This document shows positions 10,802 to 22,564 of a stretch of 64,000 bases of DNA, one piece after another. Source of the stretch: Anthostomella pinea. Taxonomy: Eukaryota; Ascomycota; Sordariomycetes; Xylariales; Xylariaceae. The stretch lies in NCBI GenBank assembly GCA_963556695.1, contig CAUWAG010000003.1:4774001-4838000 (forward strand). Direction: 5' to 3'. The position numbers and the translations under genes were made by a program. The stretch's first letter is position 1. Each line of letters starts with the position of its first letter. The notes under the pieces were generated by a model. That model was not told the DNA's origin. It did no database searches and saw only the letters and a list, made by a program, of their open reading frames with translations.

Positions 10802-13800
10802 TGTAAGCCAGACGGTAAAAATGAGGCGCAAGAGTGGTAATGAATCGTGTTTTGTGACGGTACGAGAAACCTGTTCAGTTATTGAATTGGGGTATCAATA
10901 AAAGTCAGGACTCAGATCGTTGAGGCTGGAGCCGCAAGCCTCACGCGGAATATTGACCCGGCCAGCGGGCCGGCGTTAAAGGTCTAGATTTATTTACTAA
11001 AATTAGTGGGCGGTCAGGGCCCGTTCAGTGGAGATTAGATAGACCTGGAGCCAATCGGACAGGTTGACGTTACCCCTGAAATCCTCTCACGCCTCTACAG
11101 ACACCACTGCCGGCAACATTGAAGTTCTACATGTCATAATTTGATGGTCACTAACTCCTCAAAAGGGCTTTTCTTGCAGTGGAAATGATTCAGCATAAGC
11201 AGCGGTTGTTTGGTTATTACAGTCACTCTTGATTGAGGGCTTATGCCAGAAGCTTGCGCAAATGGTCAAGGTATCTCAACCGCTTGCCTGTATTGCCAGC
11301 TGCGACCACCCCTGTCTCTGGCTGCCAAACCTTTGAATATTCCCAGGCCAAAAGACGGTGAGTAGTATCAGCATTGCGTAGATGCCTGCTGCGCGCTGTG
11401 AGTACAATACAAGTCATTCATTGCGTGGCGCAACAATGACTCGTGAGTGCATAGCGTGCCGTGTCAGTGCGCTGGACAATTTCCACCGGCCGGGAATGAG
11501 AAGTCTACTATGGCTTCAAGGACGACATTGTGCGATCCAACTTGAGAACGGAGTGAGAATGCGTCACTGGGCTGTGTTTAACACACGAGAAGATGAAGAA
11601 CCATCGTGATCTGAAAGAAGTTGTTGCTTCCGGCCTGCAGTTCCTGAATCCGCCAGACGGCGCCGGTCAGCTTACGTACCTAGATGACAGCTATAATTGT
11701 TCACCATGAACGTGTATTCTTGGGCTGAAAAGCAGGTAGACTTCAATGTTAGTAACGTGGCAATCAAGTACTATCCGTTGAAGTATTTCCAAGCCCGAAG
11801 CTGGGAAAACGGGGAGAAATGGAGTAGTTGCTCTGACTCGTGAAGTTCCGCCCAAGCAGCGAACGATTGGTGACTGACATAGATAATGAGGTACAGTAGT
11901 GATTCAAAAACAACTGCCTCAGTACAACCGAACCTACATCAATGTACCGGAGTTATTTCGAGCAGACCGTTTTGAGGTCTGCGTCTCACCGCGTTGTCTG
12001 ACATCTGACATGGAATCCTCTGCATCCCACGTGGAAAAGCCCCGGTCAGCTATTTGCTGCCAACGCATGACGTAGGTTTCATGTGCCATCCGGCCATCCG
12101 CCATTCGCCATCACGGTAAAATCCAATGGGTTCCTGACTCCTTTCCGGTCCTGCCACTGGGCCAAAATAGCCGCAGTTGAAGGAACCGGGCTGTGCCTAC
12201 AGCATTGATTCTGATGAATGGCAACTCTCATTGCAAGACGGCGGCGCTACAGCGCCCCGCAATATTAGTTATCTTCAATAGAGCGGCGCCTCGCCGGCTT
12301 CTCAATGTTATGCAGCTGCATGCGAGCCGCCAGCGCTCATCCAAGGTCCAGGTCCAGGTCCAGCTTATTATTGAAATTTGTCCTTGGAGATTTCGGTAGT
12401 TTCAGGTCTAAAACTCAGTTCTCATTTTAGTTCCCGCTCGGCTGAGAATAAATAATAATGATTGAGACGGATTTGATCCGCTTGGGGAGAAAGTTGCGCG
12501 AGCTGGCCATTGCTTCACGGACTAGCCCGCCACGAAGGACGGAGGCGCGGGAGATGCGCGAACACGAATCAGAAACCCGCAAAGACCCTTGGACGCTGAT
12601 AACGGCCTCACCAAACAAATAATAAATCTCCATAGCGCAAGCCTCCTGAAACGATGAAGAAAAGAGTCTCTTGGTAGCCGCTCGGAAGATCGCCACCCAA
12701 TGCAACATGCTCGGCTGCAGTGGCCAGTCGCGGATGGACAGGAGCTGTGGTGATTTCGGTTACCAAGCCATTGCAAGCCAACTTGGAAGTTTCCCTGGTA
12801 CCTCATCAAAAAGCTGATGAAGCTATTGTGAATGACTCTGGTTACGCGCTAGAGCCCCCACGAGGCGAACTCTGAGATGCTGCCAGGTACAAGTGTCAAA
12901 TGGAAGGGTAGGCTTTGTGTTGATCGTGTCCAGGGCAACCGATGATCTGAAGCCGCGAAGCCGACAAGAAAACAAGAAAAGCCGATCGATACTCGTACAC
13001 GGTACACGGGCTTTGCCATATTCGCCCTCTTCATCGTTCTTCGAATCCGTTCTCGCTTCATCTAGAACACTAGCAATATTTGCTAGGTATGTTGATGATC
13101 TTCGATTTGTGGCGGCGATGATCGTCGCAGAGCTCCGTTGAACCCCTCCCCCTCTCTTTTGCTCCCCACCCATCTGCCACCTCGCCCAGCTCTTCTCCAA
13201 TGTGAATGGACGGGAACCCCCATACATGTGACTGCTGCACGAAGGACGCACGATGAGGGCATATTCGAGAGGACGCATGTAGACTGGTAGGTAGATTCCA
13301 ACAGGTGGATTCATCAGTCCATCTGCTGGCATTGGGCAGGTTCAAGGTTGGCAGGTTGGGGGCGGTGGATTTGGGTTGGACGGCACTCCAGCGAGATGCA
13401 CATATCACATGTGCAGAAGGCCGTCGGCAACAGGGGCTTTGGGGGCAACGGGCGGCAACGGGGGTCCTCCAGGAAGCAAGGATTTGTTTCATTACGTCAA
13501 TATGCCATTGTGCAAGCAGTGAACACGAAGCTGAAGCTGATATGGAATCCTCGCCTCAGGCTTGCTCACCGTTACTCCTCAGTTTTGCAGGGGAAACAGC
13601 ATCATAATAACAACGGACGCGTGGATATCATAAGAACTCCCTTTTCAATTTTGGTCCGTCAGCCACAGTTTGAACCTTGGAAGTTCAGTCTCCGGCACAG
13701 GCACAGACACTACAATACCCCGCCATCCCCCACCTCCGGCCATCGTCAAAACCAAGCTGCCGCCCCTTCACAACTCACAAGTCACAACAATAAAACCTGA

Positions 13801-13935
13801 CCTCCTTTTCTTCCCCACTCACCGCCACCGCTCTAGTTCCTCCCACTTGAGATCATAACAAATCGGAGCCTTCGTTCTCCTGTCTCGACATCCCTTCTGC
13901 CATTGAACAGCTCTGAATTCTGCTACTCCGTCACA
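10802..13935. other. Long intergenic stretch ending in the UGP1 promoter
   Basis: No gene can be supported, although a 169-codon minus-strand frame exists near 12.8-13.3 kb (rejected). The last 250 bases before 13936 are CT/CA-rich, the usual appearance of the promoter and 5' UTR of a highly expressed fungal gene. Confidence 0.5.
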
Positions 13936-16149
13936 ATGGCACAAGCTATTAAGAGCGCCCTGCCCTCGCACCTGAAGGCTTCTATCCCAGGCAAGGACGC
14001 GTCCGGTGATGCCCCCGGCAGACACCACGGCAAGACTCGATCACACATGGTACGTCCGCTATGTATTGTCTTGCTTTTGCAGCCTCTGTTTTGGTTCAAG
14101 CTTCTGCCCTTCCGCCCATCATCACAAAGAGCACCAAGACACCTTAAGCGAAACCTGCATTGCAGAGCGCCGACCCCGCATCCCCTCAGCTCTCGTCGAG
14201 ACCGTTTCCCAAGAACTTCGCGGATGCCTCCTCGTCTGGTGTTCGTTACAAGGCGCTGGCAATGTCGGGCGGAAGAACCCTTCAGGCATTGTTATTGTTC
14301 ACGGCATCCGCACATGACCTACACCCAATACAAACTCAACGCTACTGGAGCCATTCAGAAGAAGACCTGACTCCATCACTTTCTACCACATGCCTCCTCT
14401 ATTAAGGCTCCACGGTTCTAGCTATTTTGTTCTTCAACCACGTTGACCGGCTGGCACTCAAACTGCTTTCCCCTGACTTTGACTTGGGACTCTCGCCTTG
14501 CTACTACACCTATTATACATCTTAATTGTCGCAATCATGGCTACATCGTTAACTGACACACACAAGGCTTTCGAGAATGCCTCGACCAACGTCGCCGCGG
14601 CGCAAATGCGCAACTCCCTGACCGAGCTCGCCGAGACGGTGAAGGACCCAGAGGAGAAGAAGGTACAATCACCCTACAATTGCCATGCACCCGCGAGCAC
14701 GGTGGCTAACGCATGTGCCATAGCTGTTCGAGACCGAGATGGACAACTTCTTTTCGCTCTTCCGACGGTACCTGAACGACAAGGCCAAGGGCAACTCTGT
14801 GTTAGTAAATTTCTACCATCCGCGTGCTATGTGTGAGGACTAACATGACACTTCTTAGTGAATGGGAACGCATCGCCCCTCCTGCTCAGGGCCAGGTTGT
14901 CGATTACGAGGACCTCTCCAACTCGGAATCCGTCGGCTTCCTCAACAAGCTCGCTGTGCTGAAGCTGAACGGTGGCTTGGGTACCTCGATGGGTTGTGTC
15001 GGCCCCAAGTCGGTCATCGAGGTCCGTGATGGCATGTCCTTCCTCGACATGTCTGTTCGACAAGTCGAGTACCTGAACCGAACGTACGACACCAACGTCC
15101 CGTTCATCCTCATGAACTCTTTCAACACGAACGACGACACTGCCGCGATTATCAAGAAGTACGAAGGTCACAACGTCGATATCCTCACCTTCAACCAGTC
15201 TCGGTACCCCAGAATCTACAAGGACTCGCTTCTACCCGTGCCCAAGAGCTTCGATTCTAACATCAACGAGTGGTACCCCCCTGGACACGGTGACGTTTTC
15301 GAGTCGCTCTACAACTCGGGCATCCTAGACAAGCTCATCGAGCGCGGTATCGAGATCATCTTCTTGTCCAACGTCGACAACCTGGGCGCCGTGGTGGATC
15401 TGCGCATCCTGCAGCACATGGTCGAGACGAAGTCCGAGTACGTCATGGAGTTGACCAACAAGACCAAGGCCGATGTCAAGGGTGGTACCATCATTGACTA
15501 CGAGGGCTCCGTCCGCCTTCTGGAAATCGCCCAGGTTCCCAAGGAGCACACCAACGAGTTCAAGTCGATCAAGAAGTTCAAGTACTTCAACACCAACAAC
15601 ATCTGGATGAACGTCAAGGCCATCAAGCGGGTTGTTGAGAACGACGAGCTTGAGATGGAGATCATCCCCAACGGCAAGTCCATCCCTGGTGACAAGAAGG
15701 GCGAGTCCGACATCTCCATCCTTCAGCTCGAGACTGCTGTCGGTGCTGCCATTCGCCACTTCCACAACGCGCACGGTGTCAACGTCCCTCGACGCCGCTT
15801 CTTGCCCGTCAAGACTTGCTCCGACCTCATGCTCGTCAAGTCTGACCTGTACGCCGTCAAGCACGGCCAGCTCCAAATGAGCCCCAGCCGCTTCGGTGGC
15901 GCGCCGCTCATCAAGCTCGGCAGCGACTTCAAGAAGGTGTCAGACTTCACCAAGCGCATCTCGTCCATTCCCAAGATCATTGAGCTGGACCACCTCACCA
16001 TCACGGGTAACGTCACCCTGCATCGTGGCGTCACGCTCAAGGGCACTGTCATCATCGTGGCGACCGAGGGCTCTACAATCGACATCCCGCCGGGATCGAT
16101 CCTGGAGAACGTGGTGGTCCAGGGTAGCTTGCGTCTGTTGGAGCATTAG
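13936..16149 (+). CDS. UGP1: UTP-glucose-1-phosphate uridylyltransferase (UDP-glucose pyrophosphorylase)
   Basis: The enzyme makes UDP-glucose from UTP and glucose-1-phosphate in the cytosol, feeding cell-wall glucan, glycogen, trehalose and galactose metabolism. Exons are 13936-14049, 14567-14662, 14724-14800 and 14859-16149 (1578 bases, 525 residues). The N-terminus, including KTRSHM just before the first intron, resembles Aspergillus and Neurospora enzymes. Later motifs are the nucleotide-binding [46 protein letters not shown] and [10 protein letters not shown], and the C-terminal left-handed beta-helix ending [15 protein letters not shown]. An alternative first exon starts at 14537 ([10 protein letters not shown]), directly joined to AFENAST; it would give a 497-residue form. 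The first intron of the long form is unusually long (517 bases). The downstream neighbour is convergent. Confidence 0.96.
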
Positions 16150-16830
16150 TTTTCACGATTGGGATTCTGCGGCCTATTTGCTCCGCTGGCGTTTCTTCTG
16201 ACACTACTACTACATTTGGTCGACATCGGGAAAGGTGCGTGTTTTTAGCCCTGACTTTGTACGAGGGCTCCATACAGGTGGTCAATGTGTGCAGCGTCCG
16301 GCGAGAAGGAAACCAGCATGGGCGTATACAGAGGCCAGGAAGATTCCACACTAGAGAAGTACTCACTATAAAATACAGTAATTATCACGGATTAATGCCG
16401 CTCATGGCCATGACGGGAAGTGACACATCGGACCATCTTTTGACTTGATGGTTATTTCATTAACACTCCCCTTAAAATCATACTTGGCGGCGTGTCCCTT
16501 TGTCTCTTCTCATGTCTCTTGACCGGCACGGCCAACTTGCAAAAAGCCGTTGTACTGATTCGACAATTACATGGACAATATCTTACTCTTTGACCTCAAT
16601 ACGCAGAAAGGTGGTTGTACGTAGCAATATGGCCCGCTGGTTCATTCATCATACATATGTACAGTAGGGGTATTGTAGCCCATGACCCGCTCATGATCCG
16701 AGTTACCCATCCCGCCCACTTAAGACCCTGCGTGTCTTCTTAACCTTGACTGGCTCATCGTGCCTCAAGTCTCTTGTTCCCTTCCAAGTAAAAGCCCCCG
16801 AAGAACAGAGAAGGGAGAGCGTGGCATGTC
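16150..16830. other. Convergent intergenic region
   Basis: This lies between the 3' ends of UGP1 and the ING gene and should contain both 3' UTRs. No gene or repeat is seen. Confidence 0.6.
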
Positions 16831-18213
16831 CTATTTCCCTTTCTTCTTCATGTTCTCCGTACACGAGGGGCAGTACCAGCGGCCCTCGGGCTCGGACTTG
16901 AGACCGACACAGGTCCAGTGGAACCACTCGTAGGGACAGGCCGGATTGTCACAGGCCACCATGTCGCCGTACGACACGTGCTGGCACAGACAGTACCGCT
17001 TGCCCTCCTCGTCCTCCTCGTCCGAGCCGCCCGAGCCGCCCGAGCCGCCCGAGCCGTCCGACACGTCCTCGTCGCGGTCCGCCATCTCCTCGTCCCCGTC
17101 TGCGTCGGCTGACGCTGCTAAGGCATGCTTGGTATGGCTGTGGTGGGCGTGCGGGACGGGCGTGCCGCTACCTGCGCGCGAGCCGGCTCGCGATGAAGGC
17201 GCGGAATCGGCGTCCGAGAGCTCGCTGTCTGCTGTCGAGGCTGGCGATCCCTTCGAGTGCCCTGCGCGCTTAACGCGGGACAACGTCGATTTGGATGTCG
17301 GTGGCTTCTTACGTCCTACGCCTCCTCCCGGTGTTCCTTTCCGTCCCGCGCCGGCACCTGTTGCCTTCGCAGTACCTCGTGGTCCCGCACTACCTGCTCT
17401 TCCCGACGCCCCTGGAGTGCCTGCTTTGGGTGTACCCGGGCCGATAGACGAATGTCGGGCCAGACCGCTCGAAGCTGCGGGGGCGTTGCCAAGGTTTGAA
17501 CTTGTCCGAGGTCCCCTCTTAGGTACACCACTTCCAGGTCCAGCAGAGGATTCGCGCTGATTTCGGTTGAGGATCATACTTGCGGCGGGGGTCGTGGGCG
17601 CGGGATTCGAAATGTGCGCGTTGGCTTGGCTGGTACGGACTTGGGGGTTGGCGAGCCTCGTCCCCGATGGCGTGGCATTGTTGTGGATGGGATTGAGTGG
17701 TGTTGACCTTGCTGAGACGGCAATGACTCCGAGAGGCACGCTGCTGTTGTTCGCGGCGCTGGGTCGTATCAATGAGGGTATCTCATCGGGGTTGGTGAAG
17801 CCTGGCTCGCCACGATCGCCCAACGCTTTGACCTGAGTATCGAGATATCGTAGATGTTTGTCGTACAAGGTTTCGGCCTTTGTGGATAGTAGGACCTTCT
17901 CATTGGCGAGCTTCTCTGCTTGTATGTAATTCGACCTTGCGATGTCGCGCAACGTTGGCTCTCGGGGGTTGGGCTGGTGGCTTCCGTTCGCGCGTATCCA
18001 GCGCTGCAGTTTGGAGTCTGAATCCTCAATCGCCTTCACGCACTCGCCGTAGGCGCGGTCCTTGTCGGCGATCTCGTCCTGGATGAAGCGTATCTCTTCG
18101 GGCAGGTTGGCGGTTCGGTGGATGAAGTCTTCGAGGATGACGGCGGGGTCTTGGGCCTCGATCGAGGGCCCCATCTTCTTTACGAAATCTATGGAGAGGT
18201 CGTCTCTAGGCAT
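16831..18213 (-). CDS. ING-family PHD-finger chromatin protein (Yng2/Pho23-type)
   Basis: A single-exon gene encodes 460 residues. The first roughly 110 residues form the ING domain ([23 protein letters not shown], then [19 protein letters not shown]), a helical region that ties ING proteins to histone acetyltransferase or deacetylase complexes. A long middle part is low-complexity, rich in S, G, A, P and [11 protein letters not shown] tract and an acidic run precede a C-terminal PHD finger with the Cys4-His-Cys3 pattern (CLCQ, C-x4-C, HWTC, CPSC), which in this family reads trimethylated H3K4. The start at 18213 follows a good context and begins [15 protein letters not shown]; an upstream in-frame extension has no ATG. 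The domain set does not settle which of the yeast paralogues (Yng2 of NuA4, Pho23 of Rpd3L) is the closest match. Confidence 0.92.
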   Translation of the reverse strand: MPRDDLSIDFVKKMGPSIEAQDPAVILEDFIHRTANLPEEIRFIQDEIADKDRAYGECVKAIEDSDSKLQRWIRANGSHQPNPREPTLRDIARSNYIQAEKLANEKVLLSTKAETLYDKHLRYLDTQVKALGDRGEPGFTNPDEIPSLIRPSAANNSSVPLGVIAVSARSTPLNPIHNNATPSGTRLANPQVRTSQANAHISNPAPTTPAASMILNRNQRESSAGPGSGVPKRGPRTSSNLGNAPAASSGLARHSSIGPGTPKAGTPGASGRAGSAGPRGTAKATGAGAGRKGTPGGGVGRKKPPTSKSTLSRVKRAGHSKGSPASTADSELSDADSAPSSRAGSRAGSGTPVPHAHHSHTKHALAASADADGDEEMADRDEDVSDGSGGSGGSGGSDEEDEEGKRYCLCQHVSYGDMVACDNPACPYEWFHWTCVGLKSEPEGRWYCPSCTENMKKKGK

Positions 18214-18866
18214 GGCTGTTAACCTGGCCCTCGTCGCGGGGCGCACGCTCTATGGATGATGTGCGATGTGCTTTGCAGGAACAGCAGACAAATGGATGCG
18301 AGGGTTTGGGACTTGTGAGGCAACGCGCAGGTCAGACGTATTCGCGCTTTCCTCACTCTTCGTTTCTCTGTGTTCTCGCGCGCGACTTTTTGCTGTAGGT
18401 ATGTGCTCGAGTACCGACGCAAGTAATGGACGAAGTGCAGCAGGGCGGGGCAACGAACAATGACAGTGACAATGCGGCGAAGGAGTGAGCAGCAGTGGTT
18501 CTGAGTAGATAGAACAGTGACTACAGGCTGCGATGGCGTACGATGAGGTAGATTGATTATGAGCGTTGGCTCACCTTCCTGACTTCACGGCCATCAGGGA
18601 GGCCAGACGGGGTCCAGCAACGCAGGGATCCAGACCCTTATCTTAGAATGCCGCTTTCTTCCTTAGGTTTGTGCAGGCAAAAAACTACAAAATAAGACAG
18701 CACGGGTCCGGTTCGGCATAGGATGGAAAAGTAGCAAGCAGCAGGCGGCGCGCACGAGAGAAAGGCCCAGGGGAGTGTGGAGCGCGTAAATGAGGAACAA
18801 AGTGGGAATGGACACGATCAATTCCTCCCGTCGTCACGTCAGCTTTCAGCCTCATGTTCCAGATGT

Positions 18867-19413
18867 TAGGGCTCCGATTTAGAAAATACGTATAGTATAT
18901 AATACGTATTATACGAATATAATACCGGTATTTTCGCAACTATCCGTATGATGGATCGGAATAACCGGGGTTCCGGGTATATACAGGGGTTATTCGGGTA
19001 CCAAGGTGCCCGTTCTAGCTGGGTGCCTTGCGACCATGGTACCTGCCAGCGCACCTAACGTACACCCAACCCAAGGTATTCCTGTCCGTCCTGTCCATCT
19101 GGTCCATCTGGTCAATTGTCAGGTGTGATAGCTGCGGTCGAGCTAGGAATCCCATAGGTCTGCACCAGCGCATTTGGGTGTGACTTCCATAGTAGCTGGC
19201 TGTTACCGACCTACCAATCCCCGACAGTGGCCCAAAGGCTTGAATACGGCTGTAGAAACCATAAAAGGTGCACTTATCGGTGGTGGTTGCTACTATACAG
19301 CACTATATCGCTTTAAATACAGCTTAACTATGGGTATAAGGGTATATATAATACGGGGTATCATTTAAATACCGGTATTTTGAGTCAAAAAATACGTATT
19401 AATCGGAGCCCTA
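18867..19413. mobile_element. Non-autonomous hAT-like element with 8-bp target duplication
   Basis: A 547-base AT-rich element begins TAGGGCTCCGATT (18867-18879) and ends with its exact reverse complement (19401-19413). It is flanked by a perfect 8-bp direct repeat CCAGATGT (18859-18866 and 19414-19421). An 8-bp duplication is the hallmark of hAT-superfamily insertion. Inside, the palindromic words AATACGTATT and ATACCGGTAT recur near both ends, as expected for transposase-binding subterminal repeats. No coding capacity is present, so it would depend on a transposase elsewhere. It sits in the divergent region between the ING gene and the histone deacetylase gene. Confidence 0.85.
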
Positions 19414-20111
19414 CCAGATGTCCGGCCCCCGGGAAGGCAGAGTGTTGTGCCTTCTGGCAGGGGCCCAGAATACCATGTTACGATGACTAGTATTCTGGAT
19501 GTTCTGCTTGCTGTCTAGAAGGATGGGAGCTTGTCCCATCCGAAAGGTCTCTTTAGTCTAGATACAGTGCAAACGGTACCTTGTCCCTTGGGCAACAATC
19601 CGGCCCAACCGACAAGACACCTGACAGCTGGGATCAGCTGGATCTACAGTGTGGCGGAAAATATCCCCGACGCCACAGCTGGTCGGCCTTACTATTCGCA
19701 TAAATGCATATTCCCAGCAGCATTGATGCTTCGATCTTTAATCAACTCACGTCTACTGTAGTCTACAACGAGATAACATTCCCACGTTAACGCCACCTGC
19801 AATATTCACTCTCAATACGTAAAGTATCGTTACCGAGTACATCCAAAGAAGCTGGAGACCCCGTTTTCGACTTCACTTCCGACTCACCTCATCGCGTATT
19901 TTGATACCCACATCTCAGAGCTCGGGTCCAGCTCGGGTCCCCAACGGCCAACACCCATAACGTACAGTAGCCTTTGGGAATATCGCTCGACACGCATGAT
20001 TTGGGCGGCCGCTGCAGGGACCTTTGACGGTTTTCTTCGAGGCCATCTGCACACAGGCATCTCAGGTTATGGTTCAGGACTTTTGGTTGGTTTCGTGTGC
20101 AACCGTTCATA

Positions 20112-21614
20112 ATGGAGTTGGATCCGGCCAACCCGTACTCGTTGCGGCTTCCACGGCCCAACTACCTGCCTCACAATGTGGATGCCGATGAACCTGTCGT
20201 CAAGAAGTTCATCAAGCCGTTATATCGCCCGAGCGACATGGAGAATGCCGCCTACCTCAACAAGATCAAGCATTTCGCTCACGAATACGGCATCACGAAA
20301 CCGAAAGGCAGCAAGGTCTCCTTCCACTATAATGCCGAGATGGAGAAATACCACTTCGGCGAGCACCATCCCATGAAGCCCTGGCGCTTGACTCTCACCA
20401 AGAGTTTGGTATCGGCATATGGAATGAATTTCGCCATGGACAACTACACCTCACGCGCCGCCACGTACGAAGAGCTCACGTCCTTCCACACGGATGACTA
20501 CATCGACCACCTCGCAACAGTGGCACCTCAACCACAACCGCTCGACGTGGAGAACAACAACCCAGACCTTAGATTCAACCTCGGAGGCAGTGACTGTCCC
20601 TTGTTCGAAGGTCTATACAACTATTGCTCCATGTCGGCCGGTGCCTCTTTCGATGCCGCAAGAAAGATCTGTTCCAACCAGTCCGATATCGCCATCGCCT
20701 GGGGAGGTGGTCTACACCATGCTAAGAAGGCAGAAGCATCAGGCTTTTGCTATATCAACGACATTGTTATTGCTATCTTGCAGCTCTTACGCATCCACGC
20801 GCGAGTCCTCTACATCGACATTGACGTACACCATGGTGACGGTGTAGAAGAGGCTTTCTTCTCCACCGACCGCGTCATGACCGTCTCTTTTCACAAATAC
20901 GATCCACAGTATTTCTTCCCCGGCACGGGCGCTCTAGAGGACAACGGCCCCAAGAGCGAGCACAACCCCGGAGCACACCATGCCATCAACGTGCCTTTGA
21001 ACGACGGCATCACCGACGAACAATACAGCAAACTTTTCGAGAGTGTCATCTCCAAAGTGATCGAGAAATTCCGACCAGGCGCGATTGCACTACAATGCGG
21101 GGCAGATTCGTTAGCTGGCGATAGGTTGGGCAGATTCAATCTTCTCGTAGAAGGGCACGCCTCGTGCGTCGAGTTCTGCAAGAAACTAAATATCCCTCTG
21201 GTGATATTTGGTGGAGGCGGCTATACCCCCAGAAACGTCGCCCGCGCCTGGGCCTATGAAACCGCAGTAGCTATCGGCCAGCACAAGAATATTCCCACAC
21301 AGATTCCCATTCACACGGTCTGGAGGGATCGATTTAAGAATGAGTCCCTTTTACCAACAATTCACCAGATCTTGGGTGAACCTCGCCAGAACCGAAATAC
21401 CCAGAAAAGGTTGACAGAGATCGTACAGCATGTCACCGAGCAGCTACGCTTCGTGAACGCTGCCCCCAGCGTGCAAATGTCCGTCATCCCACCGGACCTG
21501 GGACCCATCAGGGACGAGGTGGAACAACGTATGAAAGAGGAGACTGAAGAGAGAGACGAACTGGGACGTAAGCTGCGGGAGGAGGGAATGGGTGATCGCA
21601 TGGAACTCTCATGA
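20112..21614 (+). CDS. HOS2: Class I histone deacetylase, Hos2 type
   Basis: A single-exon gene encodes 500 residues of a zinc-dependent class I deacetylase. In yeast and plant-pathogenic ascomycetes the Hos2 orthologue is the catalytic subunit of the Set3 complex, acting on H3/H4 at transcribed genes. Visible motifs are VSFHYNAEMEKYHFGEHHPMKPWR, GGLHHAKK with the catalytic histidines (about residue 202), the zinc ligands in DIDVHHGDGVEEAF (about 237-242) and GADSLAGDRLG (about 331), and the transition-state tyrosine in GGGGYTPRNVARAW (about 368). A fungal N-terminal extension (MELDPANPYSLRLPRPNYLP) and a charged C-terminal tail flank the domain. Assignment to Hos2 rather than Rpd3 rests on the long N-terminal extension and the overall look of the sequence. 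The start at 20112 is the first ATG of the frame. Confidence 0.93.
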   Translation: MELDPANPYSLRLPRPNYLPHNVDADEPVVKKFIKPLYRPSDMENAAYLNKIKHFAHEYGITKPKGSKVSFHYNAEMEKYHFGEHHPMKPWRLTLTKSLVSAYGMNFAMDNYTSRAATYEELTSFHTDDYIDHLATVAPQPQPLDVENNNPDLRFNLGGSDCPLFEGLYNYCSMSAGASFDAARKICSNQSDIAIAWGGGLHHAKKAEASGFCYINDIVIAILQLLRIHARVLYIDIDVHHGDGVEEAFFSTDRVMTVSFHKYDPQYFFPGTGALEDNGPKSEHNPGAHHAINVPLNDGITDEQYSKLFESVISKVIEKFRPGAIALQCGADSLAGDRLGRFNLLVEGHASCVEFCKKLNIPLVIFGGGGYTPRNVARAWAYETAVAIGQHKNIPTQIPIHTVWRDRFKNESLLPTIHQILGEPRQNRNTQKRLTEIVQHVTEQLRFVNAAPSVQMSVIPPDLGPIRDEVEQRMKEETEERDELGRKLREEGMGDRMELS

Positions 21615-22564
21615 CCATGATCTTCCAGATAGTTACTTATAGCCTCTTGAATCACGTGTCAACTTCACTTAGATCAGCCCTGGCGAGGTCAAGGCTCGAC
21701 CTCGAGGCTGACTCATCCCATGAAGTGGCTATAGAACCCGATAAAGGGACGGTATAGCCAATGCCTCCAGTGTTAATAATAGAAAATCGGAGCATTTGTT
21801 CCATAGTCGCGAGCCCAACCGTGTATATGAGCTCCAAGAATTTACCACTTTACAGGTGTGCTCTTTCAGGCTGGTCAAGTCATCGAGACGATATGTGATG
21901 ACCGGAGCGTCTTGATAGGCTGTTCAACAGGCAAGAGCTCGAATTCCACTAGCATAAGACGTGTGAAAGGATTGTGTGTCAAACCAAGATTGATTCAGGC
22001 CACCAGTGAGGCAGATATCCGATGGACTGAGACGTGCTGTTGGTCTTTACTATTCTACTACTGTACACCTTGCTTGTATACCAGGTAGGTAGTCATGCCA
22101 GGTGCCAGGCGGTTGGTGGGCAAGAAACCAATAGCGGAAGGAGCAGAGATCTGGTGTAATTCCAGCGGTTGCCTTTCAAAATGGAATGAGCGCTTAGTCC
22201 GGTGATTATTGCCAACTGTTCTTTCCGCCGCTAGGATCCCGCTGCCTGCCTGCCTGCCTGCCTGCCTGCCCTGGCCGTGCTTGCCCTGGACATGCTTCCC
22301 CTGGACGTCCAGTCACTTCGACGACCTCTACATCTCAGTCAACATGTCCTCCTCGTAAAGGCACCGATGGATAATGCCTGCAACATGACGACATCAATCT
22401 ATACAGTACACTTCGTGTATTCTTTTCACATACGATAGCCTCCATCTCGCTCGTTAACAATATCCTCCTACACTCTCGCTTCGATTGTCTGCTCACCCAC
22501 CTCACTGGCACACGTCCATTGCGCCACCCTCGTAGGCGAAGTTTCCATCGGAGAAAGCAACAAG
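21615..22564. other. Intergenic region
   Basis: Apart from the CTGC microsatellite listed separately, nothing is recognised. It should hold the 3' UTR of the deacetylase gene and the promoter of the CBM20 gene. Confidence 0.5.
22242..22270 (+). repeat. (CTGC)n microsatellite, about 7 units
   Basis: Just over seven perfect tandem copies of CTGC lie in the region upstream of the CBM20 gene. Confidence 0.9.

Noticed and set aside
10802..10831. Upstream extension of the DUF3605 protein
   Set aside because: The extension begins at a non-ATG codon, adds a hydrophobic stretch not seen in the family, and leaves a better ATG at 10801.
12823..13332. A 169-codon minus-strand frame upstream of UGP1
   Set aside because: No domain, no splice continuation, biased and unstructured composition, and equally long frames overlap it on the other strand.
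14160..14405. Possible coding exon inside the first UGP1 intron (frame beginning near an AG at 14165)
   Set aside because: It has no counterpart in known UDP-glucose pyrophosphorylases and would not keep frame with the next exon. I treat it as intron or upstream UTR of the short form.
15325..15876. A 183-codon open frame on the minus strand within UGP1
   Set aside because: It is fully antisense to the conserved last exon of UGP1 and its valine/leucine/aspartate-rich sequence is the mirror of GC-ending codons there.
17016..17064. GGS-encoding tandem repeat considered as a separate minisatellite
   Set aside because: It is simply the low-complexity linker before the PHD finger of the ING protein.
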